64,000 bases of DNA from Candidatus Nanosynbacter sp. TM7-075 (lineage in GTDB: Bacteria; Patescibacteriota; Saccharimonadia; Saccharimonadales; Saccharimonadaceae), in NCBI RefSeq assembly GCF_022828255.1, contig NZ_JAJQJW010000002.1, positions 384,956-448,955 of the forward strand, in the 5' to 3' direction. Shown here one piece after another: positions 9,197 through 17,230 of the stretch. Under the pieces are notes generated by a model, which was given only the letters and a program-made list of their open reading frames with translations, was not told where the DNA came from and did no database searches. Position 1 is the first letter of the stretch; each line of letters starts with the position of its first letter. The translations under genes were made by a program, and so were the position numbers.

Positions 9197-10113
9197 TGCG
9201 AATTGCAATCTTATCCAACGGCAACATTAATTATTCGACGCTTCGCCTGAAGGAAGAAGCTGAAAAACGCGGTCATCAAGTTAAAGTTATTAAGTATAAA
9301 AACTGTTACGTTTCAATTGACGAAAAGCATCCGACGGTTATTTACAAAGGTAAGGAGATTGGTGAATTTGATGTGGTGATTCCGCGAATCGCGAGCCACA
9401 TGACAAAGTATGGAACAGCGGTTTTGCGTCAATTGGAGATGATGTATCCGAAGGCGTTTTTCATGAATCGCTCGATTGCAATCACTAGGGCGCGAGACAA
9501 ATTGCGCTCAACGCAGTTATTGGTAAAAGCGGGAGTGTCGATTCCGAAGACGGTCTTTTCTCGAAACGCGACTGACATTGATTCGCTCATTGAAGAGATT
9601 GGTGGTATGCCGGCAATTATTAAGTTGGCACGCGGTACGCATGGCAATGGCGTAGTTCTGGCGGAAACTAAAAAGGCTGCCAAGTCGGTTCTGCAGGCGT
9701 TCTATTTGACTAACTCGGACGGTACGAACGTGCTGCTTCAGGAGTTTATTAGAGAGTCGGCTGGTGTCGACATTCGTGCGTTTGTGGTTGGTAGTCAAGT
9801 GGTAGCTAGTATGAAGCGTCAGAGTTTGGACGATGATTTCCGTAGCAATTTACACAAGGGCGGCGAAGGAACCAGTATAAAATTGACAGATTCTGAACGT
9901 AAAATGTGTGTGAAAGCCGCTAAGGCAATGGGATTGACGGTTGCTGGAGTCGACTTCATGAGGTCAAGCCGTGGAGCTTTGGTGCTGGAAGTTAATGCTA
10001 GTCCAGGGTTTGGAATTGAGAAAATTACTCGCCGAAATGTGGCTGGAAAGATAATTGAATACATTGATCGAAACGCCAAGCGTGGCAATAAAAAAGATAA
10101 AATCGGCGCTTAA
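9196..10113 (+). CDS. rimK: RimK-family alpha-L-glutamate ligase (ATP-grasp)
   Basis: RimK-type enzymes add glutamate (or a related amino acid) to protein or cofactor C-termini using ATP. The 305-residue product shows the family order: N-terminal MRIAILSNGNINYSTLRL, the DVVIPRI segment, ATP-grasp motifs (IIKLARGTHGNGVVLAE, then VLLQEFIRES) and the metal-binding LEVNASPGFGIEK near the C-terminus. It overlaps the RimB-like gene by one base. Whether the substrate is ribosomal S6 cannot be told from sequence; a LysX or MptN-like role is the alternative. Confidence 0.92.
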   Translation: MRIAILSNGNINYSTLRLKEEAEKRGHQVKVIKYKNCYVSIDEKHPTVIYKGKEIGEFDVVIPRIASHMTKYGTAVLRQLEMMYPKAFFMNRSIAITRARDKLRSTQLLVKAGVSIPKTVFSRNATDIDSLIEEIGGMPAIIKLARGTHGNGVVLAETKKAAKSVLQAFYLTNSDGTNVLLQEFIRESAGVDIRAFVVGSQVVASMKRQSLDDDFRSNLHKGGEGTSIKLTDSERKMCVKAAKAMGLTVAGVDFMRSSRGALVLEVNASPGFGIEKITRRNVAGKIIEYIDRNAKRGNKKDKIGA

Positions 10114-10125
10114 GCATAAACTTGT

Positions 10126-10131
10126 TATAAT
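10126..10131 (+). promoter_or_regulatory. -10 hexamer of the DUF192 gene (leaderless)
   Basis: TATAAT with six bases before the ATG at 10138. Confidence 0.75.
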
Positions 10132-10137
10132 AGGTTT

Positions 10138-10629
10138 ATGGACGAGCCTCGTCACTCGACAGTAACTCAGACTGTCATCAAATGGATATTTATCTGCGGT
10201 ATGCTAATGGTTATTGGTGGGGCAATTTTTTATGCTTTTCGAACGGTTTCGCCAAAAACGGAAATGATTTACCTGAATAAGACGATGCTTCAGGCGGAAA
10301 TTGCTAATGACGAAGAATCGCAGCGGAAAGGTCTGTCCGGAAGGCTGGGAATTGATGAGAATTATGCCATGCTGTTCGTCTTTGACCATAACGATCGTCA
10401 CAAAATGTGGATGAAAGATATGAAGTTTTCGGTCGATATGATTTGGATCAATGATAAAAAGCGCGTCGTCTATGTAAAACATAACGTCAAGCCAGATGCT
10501 GAGCCGCATGAAAAATATGCGTCACCGGTTCCGGCAAAGTACGTGTTGGAGGTGAAGGCGGGTGTTGCTAAGCGGGCAAGCGCTGTAGTTGGGTCACCGG
10601 TAAAATTTGATTTGGAGGAGGATAAATGA
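10138..10629 (+). CDS. DUF192 family protein, membrane-anchored
   Basis: A 163-residue protein with an N-terminal helix (about residues 12-34) followed by a DUF192 domain: RKGLSGRLGIDENYAMLFVF, HKMWMKDMKFSVDMIWI and VLEVKAGVAKRA are the family's conserved blocks. The domain should lie outside the membrane. Function of DUF192 is not established. It is the first gene of a two-gene operon; the next start overlaps its stop (ATGA). Confidence 0.9.
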   Translation: MDEPRHSTVTQTVIKWIFICGMLMVIGGAIFYAFRTVSPKTEMIYLNKTMLQAEIANDEESQRKGLSGRLGIDENYAMLFVFDHNDRHKMWMKDMKFSVDMIWINDKKRVVYVKHNVKPDAEPHEKYASPVPAKYVLEVKAGVAKRASAVVGSPVKFDLEEDK

Positions 10630-11105
10630 GTGTGATAATTTTATTTGGAGCAATTTTAGTAACGATTTTTGCGGTTGCATTTGTTTCATCTCGAAGATTC
10701 GGTCCATTGGCGTTGTCGTTGGCGACGGGATTTTTACTATCAGAATGGTGGGGCAGCTGGCTGACGGGGGTGCTGGACGGCTTGAAATTGGAAACTGGTT
10801 TATTGCCAAATGGTGTAATTTCGGGATTAGTCTTAACGTTGGTTCCGTTAATTATGCTTCTTTTAAGTGGTCCGAGATACCAGAAAAAACATGAGAGAAT
10901 TGTCTCGGCGGTGGGAATCGCGTTCTTGACAGCAGCGCTATTGGTGGTTCCTCTGGGAAAATATATATCATTAGACGGACAGGCGCTGGAGCTGTATAAG
11001 ATTTTCGCGAATAATTGGCGATATGTGGCTACGTTTGGTCTGGTGTGCGGTTTAATTGACATTTTTTCACTACATACTGGCGGACATAAGCTCACTAAGC
11101 ATTGA
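10626..11105 (+). CDS. hypothetical polytopic membrane protein
   Basis: A 159-residue protein with four hydrophobic helices (about residues 3-18, 28-50, 63-80, 90-112) and a C-terminal tail. The layout resembles CvpA-like proteins, but no signature is clear. The ATG overlaps the stop of the DUF192 gene in ATGA form, and a GGAGGA Shine-Dalgarno lies inside the upstream gene's end. Coupled expression is therefore likely. Confidence 0.8.
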   Translation: MSVIILFGAILVTIFAVAFVSSRRFGPLALSLATGFLLSEWWGSWLTGVLDGLKLETGLLPNGVISGLVLTLVPLIMLLLSGPRYQKKHERIVSAVGIAFLTAALLVVPLGKYISLDGQALELYKIFANNWRYVATFGLVCGLIDIFSLHTGGHKLTKH

Positions 11106-11130
11106 CCTTTGTGTTGGTTTGTGCTAGGAT
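11102..11130 (+). promoter_or_regulatory. tRNA-Lys promoter, TTGACC-17-TAGGAT
   Basis: TTGACC 11102-11107 and TAGGAT 11125-11130 are 17 bases apart and end 22 bases before the tRNA. Confidence 0.75.
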
Positions 11131-11152
11131 GAAGAAAGCGGATATTCCGAAT

Positions 11153-11229
11153 GGGTCCATAGCTCAGCTGGTTAGAGCACCTGCCTTTTAAGCAGGGTGT
11201 CCCGGGTTCAAGCCCCGGTGGACCCTCCA
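11153..11229 (+). tRNA. tRNA-Lys(TTT)
   Basis: Acceptor GGGTCCA pairs with TGGACCC; anticodon stem CCTGC/GCAGG holds the loop CTTTTAA, anticodon TTT. CCA is encoded. The discriminator base is T, unusual for tRNA-Lys. Confidence 0.97.
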
Positions 11230-11240
11230 AATTTGAAATC

Positions 11241-11264
11241 GACTCCCTTGGCGGAGTCTTTTTT
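11241..11264 (+). terminator. intrinsic terminator after tRNA-Lys
   Basis: Stem GACTCC/GGAGTC with loop CTTGGC and a T run. Confidence 0.88.
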
Positions 11265-11281
11265 ATGGCTTCAGATCCAGA

Positions 11282-11287
11282 TATACT
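11282..11287 (+). promoter_or_regulatory. -10 hexamer of comEC (leaderless)
   Basis: TATACT with six bases before the ATG at 11294. Confidence 0.72.
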
Positions 11288-11293
11288 TTAAGT

Positions 11294-12745
11294 ATGAATA
11301 GTTGGCTATTTAAGAAGTTGCATATTTCTTGGTTGGTGGCGGTGTGGTGCCTCGGTCTGACAATTGGCGTAATTTCCATCCATTACATACCGCGGTCGTT
11401 TGCGGCGAACTCATTATTTTTATTGGTCGGGCTGGCTATTTTTGTAATTGTGGCAATTTGGCGCTGGCGAGTTTTCGTGATTTTAGCAATTATTTCTGGA
11501 GTTTTGGTTGGTCTTTGGCGCGGTGAAATCGGCAGAAAAGGTGTGGAGATTTATGATTCGTTAATCGGAAAAGTCGCAATTGTCCAAGGTCAAGTTTTGG
11601 AGGATCCTGATCTCGATAAAAATAGCCAAACGGTTCTTAGGCTGGGCAATCTGCAGATGAATAATGAAAAATTGCCGGGACAAATTTGGGTGACGACGCC
11701 AGATAAAAACTCAATTAAGCGTAGTGATATCGTGAAGGTTAAGGGTAAAATGACGGCGGGATTTGGGGCTTTTTCAGCAAGCGTATATCGGGCAAAAATT
11801 ATTAGCGCCGAAAGACCCGTTCCGGGTGATGTGGCGGTGGGAGTTCGCGATTGGTTTGCGGGACGGGTCCGTAAGCATGTTCCAGAGTCAGAGTCCGCGT
11901 TGGGATTGGGATTTTTATTGGGTTTAAGGCGTGCTATGCCGACTGAATTAAGTGACAATTTGAAAATTGCTGGATTGACACATATCGTGGTAGCGAGCGG
12001 CTATAATTTAACAATTTTAGTTCGTTTAGCGCGACGATTATTCGCCAAGCGATCAAAATATTTAGCGATGCTCAGCGCGGCTGTTATGATAATTGGTTTT
12101 ATGGCGGTGACTGGATTAAGTCCTAGTATGTCGAGGGCTGGCTTGGTGGCGGGACTGAGTTTGGCAGCGTGGTATTATGGTCGGACAATTCATCCGCTGG
12201 TTCTACTTCCTGTGTCGGCGGCAATCACGCTATTGATAAATCCACAATTTGGTTGGGGCGATTTGGGCTGGCAATTAAGCTTTGCTTCATTTGCGGGCGT
12301 GATCATGTTGGCGCCGCTTCTACATTCTTATTTTTTCGGCAATAAAGAGCCGGGTGCGTTTCGACAAATTTTAATTGAAACTTTGTCGGCACAAATTATG
12401 ACATTGCCGCTACTTATGATGAGTTTCGGTGTTATTAGCAATGTGGCGTTAATCGCGAATATGCTGATTTTGCCGTTTGTGCCGCTAGCGATGCTACTGA
12501 CGTTTATGTCGGGCGTGCTGGTTTTTGTGCCGATGATTGGCGTGTTGATTGCAATTCCGACGACGTGGTTACTTGGCTATATGATTCAAGTCACCAATTG
12601 GACGGCTGGATTTGAATGGGCTCAAATGGAAGTTGGTATCAATTTGTGGCAATGTGCGGTTTTATATGTGGCGCTAATTTTGGCAATGATTTGGATGAAA
12701 AAGCAAACTAAATTGGACCTCGCTAAGATAAATATTGTGGAGTAG
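11294..12745 (+). CDS. comEC: ComEC/Rec2-type DNA uptake channel (short form)
   Basis: ComEC forms the inner-membrane channel that brings transforming DNA into the cell. The 483-residue product has N-terminal helices, a soluble OB-like segment (about 85-170) and the competence core with LTHIVVASGYNLTILV, ITGL/VTGLSPSMSRAGLVAG and FGWGDLGWQLSFASF. It stops after the membrane core, so the C-terminal metallo-beta-lactamase-like nuclease domain of long ComEC is missing; this may be supplied elsewhere or dispensed with. The type IV pilus genes in the same window fit a role in DNA uptake. Confidence 0.93.
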   Translation: MNSWLFKKLHISWLVAVWCLGLTIGVISIHYIPRSFAANSLFLLVGLAIFVIVAIWRWRVFVILAIISGVLVGLWRGEIGRKGVEIYDSLIGKVAIVQGQVLEDPDLDKNSQTVLRLGNLQMNNEKLPGQIWVTTPDKNSIKRSDIVKVKGKMTAGFGAFSASVYRAKIISAERPVPGDVAVGVRDWFAGRVRKHVPESESALGLGFLLGLRRAMPTELSDNLKIAGLTHIVVASGYNLTILVRLARRLFAKRSKYLAMLSAAVMIIGFMAVTGLSPSMSRAGLVAGLSLAAWYYGRTIHPLVLLPVSAAITLLINPQFGWGDLGWQLSFASFAGVIMLAPLLHSYFFGNKEPGAFRQILIETLSAQIMTLPLLMMSFGVISNVALIANMLILPFVPLAMLLTFMSGVLVFVPMIGVLIAIPTTWLLGYMIQVTNWTAGFEWAQMEVGINLWQCAVLYVALILAMIWMKKQTKLDLAKINIVE

Positions 12746-12747
12746 TG

Positions 12748-12753
12748 TATAAT
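12748..12753 (+). promoter_or_regulatory. -10 hexamer of yebC
   Basis: TATAAT preceded by GTG; about 34 bases of leader follow with a TTAGGAGA ribosome site, so this gene is not leaderless. Confidence 0.7.
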
Positions 12754-12792
12754 AGTAACAGATTGAAATAGCAAATAACTTTAGGAGAAATT

Positions 12793-13509
12793 ATGTCAGG
12801 ACACAGTAAATGGGCTACAACTCACCGACAAAAAGCGATTGTTGACGCTAAGCGTGGCGCGATTTTTACGAAATTGGGTAATCAAATTGCTATTGCGGCA
12901 CGTGGCGGCACAGATCCAGCGCTGAACTCAAGTTTGGCGATGGCAATTGAAAAAGCTAAGGCTGCGAATATGCCTAGTGCAAACATCCAGCGAGCAATTG
13001 ACAGAGTGGCGGATAAGAGTGCGGCGGCTTTGGAGGAAATTGCTTACGAAGGTTATGGTCCTGGCGGCGTGGGTGTTATTATTGAAACGGCGACAGATAA
13101 TCGCAATCGAACATTGCCAGAGGTAAAAACTGCGTTGGTTAAAAACGGCGGACGAATTGCTGATGCTGGTAGTGTGATGTTCCAATTTACACGCAAAGGC
13201 GTCATCACTATTGAAGGCAGCGGGGAAGATTTGTTGCTAGCGGTTTTGGACGCTGGCGCCGAAGATGCTGTCGAGGAAGATGGCGAAATTATCGTGTATA
13301 CGGAGTTGAAAGATTTGGCGAGTGTGCGGAATAAATTGGTTGAACAGGGCTTGAAGGTTAAAGATGCGGAGTTGCGATATATTGCCAATACGCCGATAGA
13401 AATTGCCGACATGGAAACTGCGCAGAAATTGATGAAGATGATTGATGCGTTGGACGATTTGGATGACGTTGTGAATGTTCATACAAATGCGGATATCACA
13501 GCGGAATAA
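12793..13509 (+). CDS. yebC: YebC/PmpR family translation or transcription factor
   Basis: The 238-residue protein starts with the invariant MSGHSKWATTHRQKAIVDAK and has IEKAKAANMPSANIQRAI and YEGYGPGGVGVIIE, a full-length YebC/TACO1-like protein. The family has been described both as DNA-binding regulators and, more recently, as factors relieving ribosome stalling. It lies a few kb upstream of ruvC/ruvA, an association common in many bacteria, but here a surface-protein gene lies between. Confidence 0.97.
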   Translation: MSGHSKWATTHRQKAIVDAKRGAIFTKLGNQIAIAARGGTDPALNSSLAMAIEKAKAANMPSANIQRAIDRVADKSAAALEEIAYEGYGPGGVGVIIETATDNRNRTLPEVKTALVKNGGRIADAGSVMFQFTRKGVITIEGSGEDLLLAVLDAGAEDAVEEDGEIIVYTELKDLASVRNKLVEQGLKVKDAELRYIANTPIEIADMETAQKLMKMIDALDDLDDVVNVHTNADITAE

Positions 13510-13524
13510 AATCATCGCTTTAAG

Positions 13525-13552
13525 AAATCGCTCCTTTTCTGGGGCGATTTTT
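13525..13552 (+). terminator. intrinsic terminator after yebC
   Basis: Stem AATCGCTCC/GGGGCGATT (one G-U pair), loop TTTTCT, then T run. Confidence 0.85.
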
Positions 13553-13608
13553 AATTTGACAAAAAGTACGCTAAACTAAAGATGATTAACCATAAGCAAG
13601 GAGCGAGC

Positions 13609-15408
13609 ATGAAGTATTTGCGCAACACACTACTTATGATACTAGCCGTGGCACTAATGATGCCGTCGCCGTTGGTTTTGGCGGAAGGCGCTTCAAGTGT
13701 TACTCAAGAGTCGAAAGTTGATGACGCTCAGACTGTCGATAATAGTCTTAAATCGGCTGAGGAAGCGAAAGATTCAGTTGTTGACAAGGAGCAGATCGAT
13801 AGCAATTCACCTTCCCAATCAAGTGAAAATCCCGAGGCTCCAACGGAGAATTCTTCTACAGATAGTCCGAGTGAAAATCCTGCTACCAATGAGTCTTTAA
13901 AATCTGAGCCAAACCCCGAATCTGAGTCGCCAAAAATAGATAATCCAAGCGGAAGAATAGAAGAAAATGCTCCGATATTAATTTCAAAGATTAGTCAGGA
14001 TAAAAAATACGTTGAGATTTATAATCAGACGAATCAGGATGTTAATTTGGCTGGTTGGAAAATAGAGTATTACACTGGACCTGTCGCTAAACCCGTTGGA
14101 AAAATTTTCAAGGATGAAGTAATATCGGCGAACGGATTTTTGGTTTTGTCGAATGATAAGATGTTAGCGGGCGCCATAAAGTTTGATAACAATTTAGGTT
14201 TGGCTCAAAATGATGGATCGGTCGTGCTGTCGCGCTCGGACGGGTCGGTTTCAGATACTGTTGGCTGGGGAAATAATTCAAAGTCTGCGGGTTCACCAAT
14301 TAAAGGCGGCGTGAAAATTGTTTGGCGCTGTTTTATTGATGGAAATATTATTGATTCGAAAAATAATTCCACTGATTTTTTATCGAGTAAAGGTTCTGAT
14401 AATCAGGAAATTGTGCCTTATTCACGTCCGAATTGTAAGAGTCCAGAGCCCAAACCTGAATCTCCAAAGGAGTTGAATAAATGTGAAGGTCTGAAGCTAA
14501 GTGAAATCGCGTCGAATGTTGATGAACAATTCATTGAGATTGTAAATTCTGGCGAAAAAACCGTCATTACGACAGGCTGTAAATTGACGGTTGGCGATTC
14601 TGGCGTTCGTGAAAATATTGGTGACATCGAATTAAATCCGGGTGAATTTTTAACGATCAAAATAAAAAACACGAAACTGAAATTGCCAAAAACAAAAGGA
14701 AAAGTTTATTTATTAGACGAGGCTGGATCGAAAATTGATATCTCTGAATATAACAATATGCCAAAAGGCTCCTCGTGGAGTTTGGTTGATGATGAGTGGA
14801 CTCGGACATTTGCCACCACTGAAGGCGCCGCTAATATTTTTAAGGAATATCCAGATTGTCAGAACGGCTATGAACGAAATGTGCTGGGCAGGTGTGTGAA
14901 AATTGCCATTCCGCCCATTGAAAGTCCTTGTCCCGTTGGTCAATACCGCCATCCGGAAACTCGCCGTTGTCGAAAAATTGAAGCGGAAAAAACTATTACT
15001 CCCTGTAAAGATGGCTATTATCGTAGCGAAGAAACTGGTAGATGCCGATCTATCGCATCGGCTGCGGCAAAAACTTTGAAGCCTTGCCCGGAGGGTCAAT
15101 TCCGCAATTCAGCTACGGGTCGATGTAAGAAAATTGCCTCCACTGACGATATAGCAAAAGAATGCCCAGAAGGATTTGAGCGTAACCTGCAGACTAAGCG
15201 TTGCCGAAAGATAAAATCGGCTAGTATGCCGACCGTTGGTTCGGCGGCTGCTGAAGTTAAGCAAGTCGCTGGCGCTACTTGGGGTTGGTGGGTGTTTGGT
15301 GGCGTGAGCTTACTGGCCGTCGGTTACGGCGTATGGCAATGGCGATGGGAAATTTCGCAATTTGTACGAAAAATCCGCGAAAGCATTAAATCCGCAAGCG
15401 GTAAATAA
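13609..15408 (+). CDS. surface protein with two lamin-tail-like domains and five Cys-pair repeats
   Basis: The 599-residue product has a signal peptide (MKYLRNTLLMILAVALMMP, cleavage after LAEG or nearby), a Ser/Pro/Glu-rich linker to about residue 110, two lamin-tail-domain-like modules (about 120-230, containing NLAGWKIEYYTG, and about 290-385), then five repeats of about 30 residues with the pattern C-x2-G-x2-R-x5-R/K-C-x-K/S-I, and one C-terminal helix (WGWWVFGGVSLLAVGYGV) with a basic tail. It is thus anchored with most of the chain outside. ATG 13609 is preferred over an upstream ATG at 13582 because it has AAGGAG in position and begins the signal peptide. Role unknown; adhesion or host contact is inference. 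Confidence 0.88.
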   Translation: MKYLRNTLLMILAVALMMPSPLVLAEGASSVTQESKVDDAQTVDNSLKSAEEAKDSVVDKEQIDSNSPSQSSENPEAPTENSSTDSPSENPATNESLKSEPNPESESPKIDNPSGRIEENAPILISKISQDKKYVEIYNQTNQDVNLAGWKIEYYTGPVAKPVGKIFKDEVISANGFLVLSNDKMLAGAIKFDNNLGLAQNDGSVVLSRSDGSVSDTVGWGNNSKSAGSPIKGGVKIVWRCFIDGNIIDSKNNSTDFLSSKGSDNQEIVPYSRPNCKSPEPKPESPKELNKCEGLKLSEIASNVDEQFIEIVNSGEKTVITTGCKLTVGDSGVRENIGDIELNPGEFLTIKIKNTKLKLPKTKGKVYLLDEAGSKIDISEYNNMPKGSSWSLVDDEWTRTFATTEGAANIFKEYPDCQNGYERNVLGRCVKIAIPPIESPCPVGQYRHPETRRCRKIEAEKTITPCKDGYYRSEETGRCRSIASAAAKTLKPCPEGQFRNSATGRCKKIASTDDIAKECPEGFERNLQTKRCRKIKSASMPTVGSAAAEVKQVAGATWGWWVFGGVSLLAVGYGVWQWRWEISQFVRKIRESIKSASGK

Positions 15409-15412
15409 TTGC

Positions 15413-15418
15413 TATAAT
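15413..15418 (+). promoter_or_regulatory. -10 hexamer of ruvC (leaderless)
   Basis: TATAAT with six bases before the ATG at 15425. Confidence 0.75.
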
Positions 15419-15424
15419 AAAGAT

Positions 15425-15898
15425 ATGAGAATTATCGGGATTGACCCGGGAACGGGAATTTTGGGGTTTGGTGTGATTGATTTTTCTCGCGGTAAGTTTA
15501 AGATGGTCACAGCGGGAGTTGTGACGACGCCGGCACATACGCCAATTGACGAAAGGCTTGAAGATATTTTTGATAGTCTAACAGAGATTATTGCCGAAAC
15601 AAATCCTGATGTTATGTCGATTGAAAAGCTATTTTTTGCGCGTAATGTTACGACGGCGATTTCTGTGGCGGAAGCGCGCGGCGTGGCGATGTTGACTGGA
15701 CGAAAAGCCGGAATGCCGATTGCTGAATATACGCCGTTGCAAATAAAACAAACTTTGACCGGCTATGGAAAGGCTGATAAAAAGCAGGTCCAGGAAATGG
15801 TGCGCCTTAATTTGGGTTTGAAAGATATTCCAAAGCCGGATGACTGTGCGGATGCTTTGGCTGCAGCAATTACACACGCGGCGATGAATCGGGTATAA
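15425..15898 (+). CDS. ruvC: Holliday junction endonuclease RuvC
   Basis: RuvC resolves four-way junctions produced by recombination. The 157-residue protein starts MRIIGIDPGTGILGFG with the first catalytic Asp, has SIEKLFFARNVTTA with the second acidic residue, and ends with PDDCADALAAAITH with the last catalytic pair. ATG 15425 is chosen over a longer upstream extension because the -10 lies at 15413 and family proteins begin at this Met. ruvA follows seven bases later but has its own -10 hexamer inside the end of ruvC. Confidence 0.97.
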   Translation: MRIIGIDPGTGILGFGVIDFSRGKFKMVTAGVVTTPAHTPIDERLEDIFDSLTEIIAETNPDVMSIEKLFFARNVTTAISVAEARGVAMLTGRKAGMPIAEYTPLQIKQTLTGYGKADKKQVQEMVRLNLGLKDIPKPDDCADALAAAITHAAMNRV

Positions 15899-15899
15899 T
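15894..15899 (+). promoter_or_regulatory. -10 hexamer of ruvA (leaderless)
   Basis: TATAAT overlaps the stop of ruvC and lies six bases before the ATG at 15906. Confidence 0.75.
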
Positions 15900-15905
15900 T
15901 GAAAT

Positions 15906-16481
15906 ATGATTGCACATGTTTTTGGAAAAGTTGCTGAGAAGTTTAACGGCTCGTTAGTTATTGATGTTCATGGTGTTGGATATGAAGTTAGCGTGGCGAC
16001 TAATGATTTTGACGCAGTGACATTAGATCAAGAAGCAAAATTTTACACTTATCATCACGTGCGCGAACAGTCGGAGGAATTGTTCGGGTTTTCTAGCCTG
16101 GCGGCGAAAAAACTGTTTGAAATGCTAATCACGGTTCAGGGGGTTGGCCCGAAGGCTGCGTTAGCGATTTTAAGCTTGGGTGATGCTGAGCAAGTGCGCA
16201 ATGCTATTGCTAACGCTGACAGCGGCTTTGTACAAAAGGCCACTGGCGTCGGCAAAAAAACCGCCGAGCGAGTGGTGGTTGATCTGAGCGATAAAGTTGG
16301 TTTACCGACTCATTACGGCCGAACGGAAACTCCGCTACAGACTGAATTAAACACTTCCGATGAAGCTTTGGAGGCGTTGATGGCTTTGGGCTATACATTA
16401 GCGGATGCCACTAAGGCGCTCGAAAACGTTGATGTCAATTTGCCAACAGCTCAGCGAGTAACTGAGGCGCTGAAGAAATAA
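15906..16481 (+). CDS. ruvA: Holliday junction branch migration protein RuvA
   Basis: RuvA tetramers bind the junction and load RuvB. The 191-residue product has the N-terminal OB fold (FNGSLVIDVHGVGYEVSV), the two helix-hairpin-helix motifs (ITVQGVGPKAALAIL and GVGKKTAERVVVDL) and the C-terminal RuvB-binding helices (LMALGYTLADATKAL). It ends at a terminator shared with the convergent DUF4352 gene. Confidence 0.97.
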   Translation: MIAHVFGKVAEKFNGSLVIDVHGVGYEVSVATNDFDAVTLDQEAKFYTYHHVREQSEELFGFSSLAAKKLFEMLITVQGVGPKAALAILSLGDAEQVRNAIANADSGFVQKATGVGKKTAERVVVDLSDKVGLPTHYGRTETPLQTELNTSDEALEALMALGYTLADATKALENVDVNLPTAQRVTEALKK

Positions 16482-16508
16482 AAAGGACGCTAAGATGGCG
16501 CCCTTTTA
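16481..16508. terminator. terminator between ruvA and the DUF4352 gene
   Basis: AAAAGGACGC / GCGCCCTTTT inverted repeat with one mismatch and T/A runs at both ends, so it can act on both strands. Confidence 0.7.
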
Positions 16509-16525
16509 AAGAATAGGTAAATTTT

Positions 16526-17074
16526 CTAAGGCTCAATGACTATCTTTTTATTTGACCAAAATGAAGGCTGGTAGTGAATTTTAATTTTTGAATCTTTTGC
16601 AACCTCAAAAATAACAGAACCTTCTTTTTTGCCGTTGACTGCTAGGTCGCCAGACCCTAGGTTGTCGCTTGCAGTGAAGGCTGTGCCGCTTGGCCCTTCA
16701 ATGGCACCATTCGCATCTTCTATTTTCCAGTCGAACGTATTAAATGATAGCTCGCTATCTGATTTGTTGACAATTGACACATTCACTTTAACGAATTCTT
16801 TTCCGTCATTAGCCTTAATAAACTGGTTATCTGATTTCCAGTCGCGATCAATTGATTTAACAGTCACCTCCTTGCCGTCGAAAGCGATAGTTTCACCAAC
16901 TTTGAAAGTAGTTTTTTCGGTTGGTTTATTTTCCGAAGTAGCGTTATTATTGTTTGTATTGACGACAGTGGCTTTGTTCTGTTGCGATGCGCTGGATACT
17001 CCAATCACAATAATAACAATAATTACCCAAAACCACACCTTCTTAAAAATTGGTTTTTTCTCGCTTGTGTTCAT
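16526..17074 (-). CDS. secreted or membrane-anchored DUF4352 protein
   Basis: The protein of 182 residues has an N-terminal helix (KVWFWVIIVIIVIGVSSAS), a short Asn/Thr-rich linker and an immunoglobulin-like DUF4352 domain (TFKVGETIAFDGKEVTVKSI, FVKVNVSIVNKSDSELSF, SVIFEVAKDS). Such domains sit on the cell surface in Gram-positive bacteria; function is not known. The second of two adjacent ATG codons (17074) is better spaced from the AGGAGG site than the first (17077). The 147 bases upstream form the structured leader described separately, which suggests attenuation control. Confidence 0.85.
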   Translation of the reverse strand: MNTSEKKPIFKKVWFWVIIVIIVIGVSSASQQNKATVVNTNNNNATSENKPTEKTTFKVGETIAFDGKEVTVKSIDRDWKSDNQFIKANDGKEFVKVNVSIVNKSDSELSFNTFDWKIEDANGAIEGPSGTAFTASDNLGSGDLAVNGKKEGSVIFEVAKDSKIKIHYQPSFWSNKKIVIEP

Positions 17075-17077
17075 CAT

Positions 17078-17224
17078 CCCCTCCTATGAGATGTGCCGCC
17101 CAACAAAAAGGACAGCCGTTAAATTTGGCTGTCTACACCTAGAACGTAGAGTTTACGCTCGAATAACGGCTGCCCATTATATGCGTAAACAATACGTTTG
17201 AAACGTTGAGTTCTAGATGTAGAC
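17078..17224 (-). ncRNA. candidate structured leader RNA (riboswitch-like attenuator) or terminated small RNA
   Basis: Read on the minus strand from 17224: helix P1 pairs 17210-17224 with 17131-17145 (15 pairs, one of them G-U only on this strand); a small hairpin ACGTT-TCA-AACGT (17194-17206); helix P2 pairs GTTTACGC (17183-17190) with GCGTAAAC (17151-17158) and closes a 24-base loop. This makes a three-way junction. It is followed by an intrinsic terminator (17105-17133), the gene's Shine-Dalgarno and the DUF4352 start. The P2 loop holds CAGCCGTTA (17164-17172), complementary over nine bases to TAACGGCTG in the terminator's loop and 3' arm. The -10 hexamer puts +1 on the first base of P1. 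I recognise no known riboswitch class. Alternative: a stand-alone sRNA ending at the terminator. Confidence 0.7.
17105..17133 (-). terminator. intrinsic terminator inside the DUF4352 leader
   Basis: On the minus strand GACAGCC, nine-base loop, GGCTGTC, then C and five T. The plus strand has no T run, so this is strand-specific. Its first three bases overlap the 3' end of helix P1. Confidence 0.8.
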
Positions 17225-17230
17225 AATTCT

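Noticed and set aside
10568..11230. A 220-codon minus-strand frame beginning MEGPPGLEPGTPCLKG
   Set aside because: The start is the antisense of tRNA-Lys and the rest runs against two good coding genes; this is a common annotation artefact.
16629..17201. A 190-codon plus-strand frame over the DUF4352 gene
   Set aside because: It is antisense to a gene with signal helix and domain, lacks a ribosome site, and crosses the structured leader.
17131..17224. Reading the structured element as a plus-strand RNA or as a ruvB operator
   Set aside because: The terminator T run and the extra G-U pair in P1 exist only in minus-strand RNA, and the ruvB -10 lies downstream of the element with a leaderless start.
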